Source: Urechis unicinctus (lineage: Eukaryota > Annelida > Polychaeta > Xenopneusta > Urechidae). Taken from it: a DNA stretch of 64,000 nt. The DNA is taken from NCBI GenBank assembly GCA_034190875.2, contig CM067350.1:24418368-24482367 (forward strand), written 5' to 3'. Numbering within the stretch: position 1 is the stretch's first letter; each line of letters begins with the position of its first letter. The translations under genes were made by a program, and so were the position numbers. Below are positions 57,201 to 64,000 of the stretch, piece after piece. The notes under the pieces are model-generated. The model saw only the letters and a list, made by a program, of their open reading frames with translations, was not told the origin of the DNA and searched no databases.

Positions 57201-60200
57201 AAGCCTCAATCAAATTCTTTTTGTAATAGTATTATTTGTTTTCTAGACGAAGGCAATTGTCTGGTCGAGATTTGCTGGCATTCGAGGTGACGGAAAGTGA
57301 GACATTGAGGTCATCACCGCGTTGTCTTATCAACACAGATAAGAGTGAGTCGTATATTTCCCATCTAGTTATCAAATGTAGGTTTAATGTGAAATATGAT
57401 GTTTTCCCTTTAGTTATGTGTGAGGACTTTTTAGACGGTTGATTGTGCATTTACCCTTGAGTTATCAATGGGGATGAAATGTGATATGTTTGATGGAAAT
57501 TAGGTGAGGTGTATATTTCACTCATTGTTTTCCATAGGGACTTGTGGTGGAGAATTTTTTTAATGGAACTATGTAGGTGGGATATACAGCACTCAAAATG
57601 GCCGGTCATCCGCTGGCCTGAGCCAAGTAACTATTGATTTGGGTGACTGCAGTATAGCAATTTGCGCATCATAGTTGCCAAAATATTCGTCTTTGGGTGA
57701 CAGATTTCACGTTTGCGTTTTTTCTCATGAGTTCTTATGCTGCATTGAATTTGCACGCGTCATTCGTTAACATTAACACATTAGCAAACCAGTGATGGTG
57801 CATTTGTCACTTGACATGTATCCACTGATTGTCTTCTTTTAGAAAGACATATATACATCTGGACAACAGACCAGCTTATTCAAGTGTAGTGTGAGGAGGC
57901 ACGCGTCTTAAGCGTGTCTGGAAGTAAAGAGTTGATGTGTGGCATGAGCATTTTATGCGTCCTGTTGCGTGCTTAACGTCCGATCAGCTATAACTGGCTC
58001 TTTCACACATTTTTTCTGTAGCATGCAAGTCATTTTGGAAGGTAACATCTCGCTGACCTCAGAAAATGGTCAAATTTGCATGGTTATTTAAAGAATGGCT
58101 AAAACATGGATGATTCTTTTTAGAAACATTTTAAAATTACCCTATGCCAGTCATCAAAACTCAGTATCTTGTATATCAATGATGTTAGAATGTTTGTTGT
58201 GAGGTTAAGAACAGTGGTTTTGTAGTACCACTTTGTTTCCCAATAAATAAATGTTTGGGTAATGTTTTTGAGTGGAACGAGACAAATACAGCAATGATTT
58301 CATCACATCTTAGCTTGATGAGTTTTACTGACCTATGTAAGCATCAGCTTTACATTCAGCCTATAAAATCATCTTTAGAATCATTTGAACCTGTCATGAA
58401 ACAAATATAATGTATGCCTGTACTTTTGCATGTACATTTTTAGTTTGGGCCTTGGAATAATTTTTTAGGCAGATGGAAATTGTCCAGGCTGCTGGATTTA
58501 CTATTTGCTGGGTTGGCATGCGACAAATTCTTACCTTTTTGACCAATGTATGCATAAAGCAAATAATTCAATCACTCTGGCCCACCAAAATGCTTCAAAT
58601 GGCCCAAAATGCTAGTTTTTGGGCTGCTAAACAACTCAGCTGAGTTTCTAGTGCTGGATGTGTCGATTTCCTCTGAATATATAGTGTGTTAATGGGGATT
58701 AGGTATGTGGAATAGGCGCTGCTGTTGAACTACGTTGGTGAGAATTGTGCTTTTTGATGTGTAGTGAGACAGGAGGTAGAGACGTCTGAAACAGAGCCTC
58801 TCTACAGCAACTCAGATGTGCCCAAGAAAGCGCGTCCTCCCATCCCAGTCGACCACCTGTGGAACTACGTAAGGGAGAAGAAACAGAGCGCCACAGACAA
58901 CCTGGCCACTGAGTATGAGGTGGGATGAGTGTGACATGTCAGGGACGGGGTCGTATCTTGTCATGAATTGGATAATATCATGTCATGAATAGATTTCCTG
59001 TCAGGGCTGGGATGATATGATGCCAGGACTAACATGTTTTTACTTAGTGTATGGGTAATTTAACTACATTTCAGACTATTTGAACCTATTTATCACACCA
59101 CAAAGTAACCAGAACACATTTTTGTTTGTCTTAGGAGTTGCCACAGGGTCTCACTGCCAAGTGTGAAGTGGCCAGACGCATGGAAAACAAACTGAAAAAT
59201 CGATATGGCAACATAGTGGCATGTGAGTAGTGTTAGGCTCATGGACACAGAACACACCTGTCATATATGCTGTTCAAGTCATTTCATGTTAGAAAACTAT
59301 AGTCAATGTCATTAAGCTCTCTGAATTAACATACAATCACTGCAGCTGCTTCAGGCTGGCAGTTCACAGTTAATCTTCAGGATTATTTTTTTATTGAACA
59401 AACAAAATTTGAAAATGAACGGAATTGCGCCACATTCTAATTCTAAATAATGGCGATATATTTTCTTGCGTGTACTTGTGATTTGGTGAATTTGTGCCTC
59501 TTGATTTAAATTTACAAGCCCCTTATAGCAATATAATGTTTATCAATGATCTTATACCTCTCTCCTACTGGCTGTGCATTGACCGTGAATCAATTTCTTG
59601 CCAACTGCCAGATGATGCTACCATAAACTAATATAAAAATAAAGAATGTGGAGCTATTTGTTCAAGAAAATGAAGTTTTCAGATTGATATATGTAACCGA
59701 ACATCTGCCATACCCCCGCTCACCCCCACCCCCCAAATTAGCCTACTGATTCTATGTGCTTTTAAATGGACATTACAACATGCAGCCTCCTCCTGTTGAT
59801 GTTGACCCATTGTGTAGGACAGAGAGGTGACCCCCTTAGCACAGCTACCAGCACTTTGCTGTGATGTACATCCTCACTTGACCTGTCACTTAGCATCCAC
59901 TCCATTTTGGTGACGAATAACCAAAAAATATAATAATGCCATCTTATGACTGTTGATATTGGGATATGGTGTTTTCTACAGATGACCATTCGCGAGTCAA
60001 GCTTGACATGTTACCCACTGAACTAGGCTCTGATTACATTAATGCTAACTTCATAGATGTGAGTAGTTTATTTATCAAATTACCATTTTGTGTGAGAATT
60101 TTATTTATAATGATGATGGTAGAAAGTTGTCATAGTTTACAATGCATCAAGGTTTTTCCCCAGTGAAATATGTACTTAATAGTTTTGATATATATTGAAT

Positions 60201-63200
60201 ACAAGAAATGTGGTTTTTGTATAAATAGTATACTTTAATTGTGTTTTGCATGCATTACAGGCTTACAGGAAACCAAATGCATTCATAGCAACTCAAGGTA
60301 TGTCATAGTTGTATACTATCTTGGACATGTAGCTATTTAAATTTTCTCATGGCCTGGCTATAAGCATGAGTAGCTCCATGGCAACTTGGCTGACATGCAA
60401 TGTGTCAGTCTCAGCATCTGGAAGTTGATGATTGTATGTGTGATTTTTCCTATCTTGGTTATAACCCTATATGTTCAAGAGATGTTTGCTTCAAGAATTT
60501 AATTTTACTTTACCTCATGAATTTTATTTGACTTAACTTCATCAATTTATTTTAACTTCACTTAGTTGGCTCACTTGAACTACATTATGAACTTATTATA
60601 CCTTATAAGCTTACTGCTACCTGACTTTCTGAACCAACTTCAGCATTGCCTCTTCGATCGTCGTTGTGATTCATTTGTCCACTTGTATCACTCATGCACC
60701 AGGTCCTAGTAAAGCTACGATGAGCGACATCTGGCAGCTGGCGTGGGAGAGAGGGAGCCACCGCATCATCATGGTCACAAACCTGGTGGAGGACGGCCGG
60801 GTGAGTCCTCACATCTCGTAGATTTCCTCGGTCCTGTTCATTACAATCGGTCCCTATTATGACCATCTGTCCTGTTTTTACCCTTCAGTCCTCCTCCTCC
60901 ACCCACCCAGTCCATTTCATAATTCCTGTCCAATTTATTCCCTCTGTCCATTTCATTCTTACGTTCCATTTTATTCTTCCTGGCCGGTCCAATCTTCTAA
61001 TCGATTTCATTCCCTTCTGACTATTTCATTTCCCCAAGAAATGGTTCACCTCCTTGTCACAGGATATTAAGCAGCGTTAACATCGTGAGTCCTTTCCATT
61101 TGTGCGAGTTTGTCTTTAAATTGACACCTCTCCCTCATTTGCCAGAAGCAGTTGGAGTTGTTTCCCAAAGGAAACCCTCGAGAAAGCCACTCTAAAACTA
61201 TGGAGGTATAACATGAGCTCTCTCTCACTTCCTTCTGGTTGCCCCTACCAATTGCAACTGCTTGTCCGATATATGAACATTCAATTATTGCCACCGATTT
61301 GTATGCTTTTCGACTTTTGCATAAGAATCTTTGGTGTTTTGACTTTTTGACTGCCTTACATAGATATGTTAAGACAGTAACTTATCTAAGCTGGAGCAAT
61401 ATGATGACATTGAATGAGTTATATGCTTGTGGTCATGAGAATGATTAACTCTGCTGATTTTTGGCGAATGAGTTAATGATTATTGCATTGACGATGTCTA
61501 TGATATGCAAAGAGCCACAGGGATTATGAAATAAGTGTACAAGTCCAGCAATTTGTAGTGCATGCAACAGCTTCACACCTTTCTCTATATGCACACTAGT
61601 CAGAAGCAGACAAAATAGACTATATATATATATGAGGTATATCATAAGACCGTTCCATTCATTATCATCCCTCACCATTCCAAAATGAACTACGATGTTG
61701 AAATGGGCGTTTACCTGCTGAATACTTCATTGGTAACCTTCATTGCTTGTCTGCGTGGTGCAGTGGCAGGAGGGAACCCAGGTAACACAATCACTTTTCG
61801 CTTTAACAACCAGCAGTGCTTACAGTCATCTATGTCTCACTCTATTGAAGCTTAAGTAAATATGTTATATAAAATGCAAGTTGCATCAGGAATATACAAG
61901 CATTTCATGACAAGTATTTTATTCTGTAATTGTTAAACCTTTACTAACCCCTTCATTGTGCCTGTTGGAAATCCATCTTCACTTTGAAACCATGGGCACT
62001 CAAGTCTGAAAACACCCCTTCACCCTAGCTGCTATTATCTAAATATGTGTATTAACAAAACAGAGAGGAAGGGGAGTTTCAGATTCGAGAGTCTCTAGTT
62101 GAAAAAAAGTAGTAGTTTAGTTTATACATTTTATTGCATTAAATGTTGATGCAAGTCATGGCTTAATTCACCTCCATATCAAATACTTGTGCTTCTCTCC
62201 GTTATCAAGTTTTGCTTTGTCAATGGCTAAATGGTGGCAAGGCATGCCAAACGACACCCATTTGCATATTTGTATTCAACCTTCATTAACATGGATGAAA
62301 GAAGGACAGGCTGTTGCTCCCCAAGCAGATGACAGTTTTACAGCAACATTAGTTTGGCTTATTTGTATTTTGTCTTTGGCTTGAAACATTTAAAGACTCC
62401 TTGTCTTGTTGACTCAGTGTTCGCTTCTGGTATTATATGTGAATAGTAGAGTACTTATGTCTGGCTATTGTGATATTTCCTCTGTGTTTGTCTCCTATTT
62501 GTGATGCAGAATTATCTAGGATTGTGTGTGGGATGCAGCATTGAATGTGTGTCATACGTGTCATATGCAGCATTGAATGTGAGCCATATGTGTGGGATGC
62601 AGCATGAAATGTTGAGTCTTACATTGGATGCAGCATTGAATGTTGGGCATACATTGGATGCAGCATAAAATGTGGGGCTTACATTAGATGCAGCATTGAA
62701 TGTTGGGCATACATTGGATGCAGCATTGAATGTGGGGCTTACATTGGATGCAGCATTGAATGTGGGGCATACATTGGATGCAGCATTGAATGTGGGGCAT
62801 ACATAGGATGCAGCATTGAATGTGGGGCTTACATTTGATGCAGCATTGAATGTGAGCCTTATGTGTAGGATGCAGCATTGAATGTGAGCCTTATGTGTAG
62901 GATGCAGCATTGACTGAATCCCTAGTCATATGTGTGAATCAACAAGACTGGCATATCCCTGATAAAGATGGAGTGTATCATGTGTAACAGCACAAGTGTG
63001 AGCAGTACTGGCCAGACTCGGACCAGAAGCAGTACGGCCACTTCACCGTCACCATGCTCGACTCTGAACAGTTCGCCGACTACACAATACGCACATTCAC
63101 TCTCACTCAGGTATCCCTTTGTCCTCTCTGTGCTTTTGTCAATTTTGGTGTGACTAAACATTGAAACACCTGATTTTATGCTTATTGTTCCATTTAGAAT

Positions 63201-63779
63201 TGATGTAAGATTTTGATAGTGGTTAGTGCACCTCCTACTAACCCTTAAACAGCTTCATTTTATTTGACTCTGTGGATGAACATTATTGAAACAAATGTAA
63301 CAATCCCTGATTAACCACTTGCCGCAGAATGTTCTCCTTTGTCCATCCCTTGGATCATTTGATCTTTGAACCTTAGTAAATAACTTTTGATGTGTTTAGA
63401 TTCATATAATATTTGATGTGATTACAGAAAATATTATTTTGCTATAGTTTGACTTGGGGTCCCTGTAAATATATTCCATGTGTAGTCATATACAAAATCA
63501 TGTGCTATACATAAGTTTTTGTGATAGCTTTAAAACCTTATTGGGTAATTTTCAAGATTTAAAGCTCACCTCTGATGTGTCACTTTCATTAATTAAATCT
63601 CTAATGTGTCCTTTTCACTTTTCTCTGCAGGGGTCCGAGAGTAAGCCACTACGTCAGTTTCACTTCACAGCCTGGCCGGACCACGGCGTGCCTACCTACG
63701 CAACGTCGTTACTTGCCTTCCTACGTAAAGTACGTAGCTTTGACGACCCCCGGGCAGGCCCCAGCATCATCCACTGCAG
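33275..63779 (+). CDS. Receptor-type protein tyrosine phosphatase with trefoil, kringle, EGF and FN3 domains (29 exons in window, 3' incomplete)
   Basis: A single-pass cell-surface receptor whose inside domain removes phosphate from tyrosines. Exons: 33275-33329, 40061-40195, 40456-40590, 43174-43428, 44186-45097, 45806-45940, 46776-46913, 48045-48199, 48368-48527, 48971-49098, 49187-49394, 50150-50292, 50750-50918, 51416-51930, 52271-52340, 52490-52596, 52684-52870, 53123-53231, 54913-55099, 55814-55955, 56794-56917, 57247-57344, 58765-58919, 59135-59222, 59982-60058, 60261-60297, 60703-60800, 62991-63110, 63631-63779. All 28 junctions keep phase, giving 4991 nt and about 1663 residues. The membrane-proximal region (YQVVVEHL, RQRR, GDNKTYNG) resembles PTPRK/PTPRM/PTPRT (R2B), yet MAM and Ig domains are absent. 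Exon 1 and the left limit of exon 5 are the least sure parts. Any second phosphatase domain would lie beyond the window. Confidence 0.9.
33951..34060. other. Start of phosphatase intron 1, no exon seen
   Basis: The 6.7-kb intron (33330-40060) has no further supported exon. It holds several tandem arrays, listed separately. Confidence 0.4.
34342..34425. repeat. 24-bp tandem repeat, about 3.5 copies
   Basis: GACATGGTCCTTCATACGCG repeats in the phosphatase intron 1. Confidence 0.9.
34632..34860. repeat. G-rich minisatellite, about 26-bp unit
   Basis: Units of GAGTGAGGGGGTAGGGTGG joined by ATGAGAT recur about eight times, with G-runs on the plus strand that could fold as G-quadruplexes. Confidence 0.9.
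35966..36118. repeat. 28-bp tandem repeat, about 6 copies
   Basis: Unit containing TATTATGTGGTTGTTGTTAT in intron 1. Confidence 0.92.
36560..36735. repeat. About 35-bp tandem repeat, about 5 copies
   Basis: Unit containing CTGATACTGTGGTTTGTATG and GCCAGTTTAACTGG, the second part being a short palindrome-like segment. Confidence 0.92.
38716..39712. repeat. 35-bp minisatellite, about 28 copies
   Basis: Unit containing TATTCAGATTCTTGTGAGAG and TACTATAGTTGTTG in tandem over about 1 kb of phosphatase intron 1. Variants (GTGTGAG, GAATC, GTCATTCAGACTC) recur in blocks. Confidence 0.96.
40061..40195 (+). CDS. Phosphatase exon 2: trefoil (P-type) domain
   Basis: Residues 19-63. Six cysteines in trefoil spacing with the diagnostic NNCCWDD core and KCFHR end; Arg and Cys follow the first Cys as usual (CPVVHEEGRNPC). 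Trefoil domains are stable secreted modules found in mucosal peptides and some glycosidases. Confidence 0.92.
40456..40590 (+). CDS. Phosphatase exon 3: EGF-like (laminin/MEGF type) domain
   Basis: Residues 64-108, eight cysteines with GYFGWGC and CHCENGG. It is a single phase 1-1 exon, which is ideal for exon shuffling. Confidence 0.88.
40735..41600. repeat. Two adjacent tandem regions in intron 3
   Basis: From about 40735 to 41128 a unit near GTTTGGTACCCAAATCTTGT repeats. From about 41140 to 41600 a CT-rich unit, CCTCACCACCTCAATCATC, repeats in blocks. The long open frames over both are repeat artefacts. Confidence 0.9.
41601..43173 (+). other. Remainder of phosphatase intron 3
   Basis: Single-copy intron sequence with short ATC-rich patches (about 42200-42260). 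The frame at 42722-43021 has no recognised domain. Confidence 0.5.
43174..43428 (+). CDS. Phosphatase exon 4: kringle domain
   Basis: Residues 109-193. All six kringle cysteines are present: MDC, GDSC, GSYC, RPWC, WGDC and RQC. GSYCRNP and RPWCYY match the family core (NYCRNP, PWCY). Kringles are disulphide-bonded binding modules of plasminogen, HGF and ROR kinases. It is one whole phase 1-1 exon. Confidence 0.95.
44186..45097 (+). CDS. Phosphatase exon 5: 10-residue tandem repeat stalk plus EGF-like domain
   Basis: From about 44224 a 30-bp unit coding TDQPYTNKAL-like decapeptides repeats about 22 times, alternating with a TNQST version. It then continues in frame through PYTDNWSSELPTDQLNID into an EGF-like module (SECLLGRYGVNC to DNCQG). 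The start at 44186 (GTGACAG/GT) gives phase 1 and leaves 912 nt open. The alternative is an exon of only the EGF module from 44960 (GTGTCAG/AG), with the repeat intronic. Many repeat differences are third-position, and the only length change is 6 nt in frame, so coding is favoured. The EGF part is firm. Confidence 0.6.
45806..46913 (+). CDS. Phosphatase exons 6-7: two EGF-like domains
   Basis: Exons 45806-45940 and 46776-46913, each a phase 1-1 module with eight cysteines (VQGRFGTFC, CHCHDDQLC; DGQFGRGC, CNCLDEEEVC), of the kind found in MEGF and Tie receptors. Confidence 0.92.
46570..46662. repeat. (CA)n(TA)n microsatellite
   Basis: CA repeats followed by TA repeats in the intron before phosphatase exon 7. 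Confidence 0.95.
46914..48044 (+). other. Phosphatase intron 7, no feature seen
   Basis: Single-copy AT-rich intron with no exon-like segment. Confidence 0.6.
48045..52870 (+). CDS. Phosphatase exons 8-17: six fibronectin type III domains
   Basis: Residues about 589-1202. Domains are encoded by exons 8+9, 10+11, 12+13, 14 (first half), 14 (second half)+15, and 16+17. Each shows the FN3 Trp in strand B (for example ISWEHP, FSWDPIP, VVWEPP, FSWHPP) and the L-x-P-x-x-x-Y motif (LEPYSSY, LVPHTRY, LKPGTKY). Domain borders are phase 1 and the intron inside each domain is phase 0, a clear duplication history. Exon 14 (515 nt) has lost two of these introns. Confidence 0.92.
48232..48263. repeat. (ATC)n microsatellite
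   Basis: About ten ATC units in the short intron between phosphatase exons 8 and 9. Confidence 0.95.
48590..48900. repeat. Degenerate tandem repeat, about 35-bp unit
   Basis: Repeated AGTGACACAAAGTGAGATAT and GTCATTTAGTAAGC in the intron after exon 9. Confidence 0.85.
49600..49880. repeat. About 45-bp tandem repeat, about 5 copies
   Basis: Unit containing TTGAGTACTAGTTGCTTTAT and TGGCTTTGAGTACTTG in the intron after exon 11. Confidence 0.9.
50448..50491. repeat. (ATTC)n microsatellite
   Basis: About eleven ATTC units in the intron after exon 12. Confidence 0.95.
53123..55955 (+). CDS. Phosphatase exons 18-20: membrane-proximal domain with furin-like site
   Basis: Residues about 1203-1348. 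It resembles the last extracellular region of PTPRK/PTPRM: YQVVVEHL, then RQRR at 1256-1259 (54962-54973), then GDNKTYNGFYNAPL and DGETAA. In R2B phosphatases this region is cut by furin-type proteases and the two parts stay associated; RQRR/AA fits R-X-R-R. Exon 20 ends TTTTCT/GTAAGT at 55955, the first of many donor copies. Confidence 0.88.
54110..54912. repeat. 43-bp minisatellite running into the acceptor of exon 19
   Basis: About 18 copies of a unit with CGTGCCTGTGTATCACTACA and TGTCTGTCTCGCCTTTA. The last unit reads CGTGCCTGTTTACAG and is itself the splice acceptor. Several units read GTATCAGGACATG, close to the true TTTACAG/GATGTAC. Confidence 0.93.
55956..56230 (+). repeat. Tandem array of 5' splice sites after phosphatase exon 20 (30-bp unit)
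   Basis: GTAAGT occurs at 55956, 55986, 56016, 56046, 56076, 56106, 56136, 56166 and 56194, and GTATGT at 56224. Each is preceded by GTCT as at the true junction. The unit includes about 13 bp of exon end (GTCTCCGTTTTCT). Two 30-bp versions alternate, making a 60-bp higher-order unit. Confidence 0.95.
56231..56793 (+). other. Remainder of phosphatase intron 20
   Basis: No exon-like sequence was found between the donor array and the transmembrane exon. Confidence 0.6.
56794..58919 (+). CDS. Phosphatase exons 21-23: transmembrane helix and juxtamembrane segment
   Basis: Exon 56794-56917 encodes an N-glycosylation sequon (NAS) and a 25-residue hydrophobic helix at about 1365-1389 (LAGAGIGAAIVIVLIGVAVY), followed by RRRQ, a stop-transfer signal. 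Exons 57247-57344 and 58765-58919 encode the cytoplasmic juxtamembrane part, with RPPIPVDHLWNY leading into the phosphatase fold. Confidence 0.93.
59135..63779 (+). CDS. Phosphatase exons 24-29: tyrosine phosphatase domain D1, incomplete at the right
   Basis: PTP motifs in order: KNRYGNIVAYDHSRV, DYINANFID, FIATQG, DIWQLAWE, VTNLVEDGR, KCEQYWP, FHFTAWPDHGVP (the WPD acid loop, Asp1631) and IIHC with the catalytic Cys1663, the last full codon before donor G/GTGAGT at 63780. The rest of the HCxxGxxR loop is on the next exon, outside the window. Residues seen are those of an active D1. The pTyr-loop Tyr (KNRY) is present. Confidence 0.95.
60801..62990 (+). other. Phosphatase intron 27
   Basis: A 2.2-kb intron. 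The only structured part is the 30-bp array near its 3' end (separate entry). The exon acceptor is TGTGTAACAG at 62981-62990. Confidence 0.6.
62545..62915. repeat. 30-bp minisatellite, about 12 copies
   Basis: Unit containing ATGCAGCATTGAATGTGGGG and CATACATTGG in intron 27, ending about 75 bp before exon 28. Confidence 0.94.
63111..63630 (+). other. Phosphatase intron 28, no feature seen
   Basis: AT-rich intron with a good polypyrimidine tract and TTCTCTGCAG acceptor. Confidence 0.65.
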
Positions 63780-64000
63780 GTGAGTGGTGCTATCGATGTT
63801 ATCTCGTTAGTGACGTTATGGGTTTGAATGACTACTCTGTGTTTAAAACTGTCGACTGGATATGTCAGAACATGATATTTTGTATGTTTGATTATATGTG
63901 TATAGTTCTGATGATTCAAAATGTCTGAGTGTGTGTGTGTATTTATACTTATCAACTCTGATTTGTGCTGTCCTGGTATGTATGTGTTAACACTATGTTG

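Noticed and set aside
61146..61205. Possible 60-nt cassette exon inside phosphatase intron 27
   Set aside because: It has an AG and GT and is phase 0, but would insert 20 residues just before the conserved KCEQYWP motif of the PTP fold; no similarity to any PTP.

Overview
This is animal nuclear DNA. It has spliced genes with GT-AG introns, AATAAA polyadenylation signals, tRNA-derived SINE fragments, and very many minisatellites and microsatellites. The gene content (an invertebrate-type amine GPCR, an R2B-like receptor phosphatase with extra EGF, kringle and trefoil modules, SWIM/YqaJ element debris) suggests an invertebrate, most likely a lophotrochozoan such as a mollusc. That assignment is inference, because no species-diagnostic sequence is present. 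All exon structures here were read by eye. For the multi-exon genes every junction was checked for reading-frame phase.

Layout. (1) 118-1636, + strand: the last five exons of uroporphyrinogen decarboxylase (UROD), with an apparent 1-nt deletion in the first of them. (2) 1.7-6.7 kb: gene-free and low-complexity. (3) 6720-9375, +: a complete four-exon class A GPCR of muscarinic/histamine/aminergic type, 427 aa. (4) 9.4-14.5 kb: mostly empty, with a broken SWIM zinc-finger/YqaJ-nuclease-type remnant near 12.3-13.1 kb. (5) 14522-15649, -: an intronless coding region for a sphingolipid delta-4 desaturase (DEGS1-like). (6) 16-30.5 kb: no confident gene. It holds several repeat families, including a 3.8-kb array of a 38-bp unit, a 41-bp array carrying a palindrome and a CCAAT box, and an AACCT/AGGTT palindrome-rich element. 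(7) 30976-32857, -: a complete six-exon RBX1 RING-box gene. (8) 33275-63779 and beyond, +: a large receptor-type protein tyrosine phosphatase with 29 exons in the window, running off the right edge just after the catalytic cysteine.

The receptor phosphatase is the most notable gene. Its predicted order is signal peptide, trefoil, EGF-like, kringle, a 10-residue Thr/Asn-rich tandem repeat, three EGF-like modules, six fibronectin III domains, a membrane-proximal module with an RQRR furin-like site, one transmembrane helix and a PTP domain. The membrane-proximal module, the cleavage site and the GDNKTYNG motif match the vertebrate PTPRK/PTPRM group. The trefoil and kringle modules do not belong to any vertebrate receptor phosphatase I know.

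A theme across the window is minisatellites whose units overlap real splice junctions. After phosphatase exon 20 there are nine 5' splice sites about 30 bp apart, the first eight in the same frame. In GPCR intron 2 the exon-end/donor sequence is repeated, but every copy has GT changed to CT. Before phosphatase exon 19 a 43-bp array runs into the acceptor. RBX1 and the phosphatase are head to head, about 0.4 kb apart, and may share a promoter.
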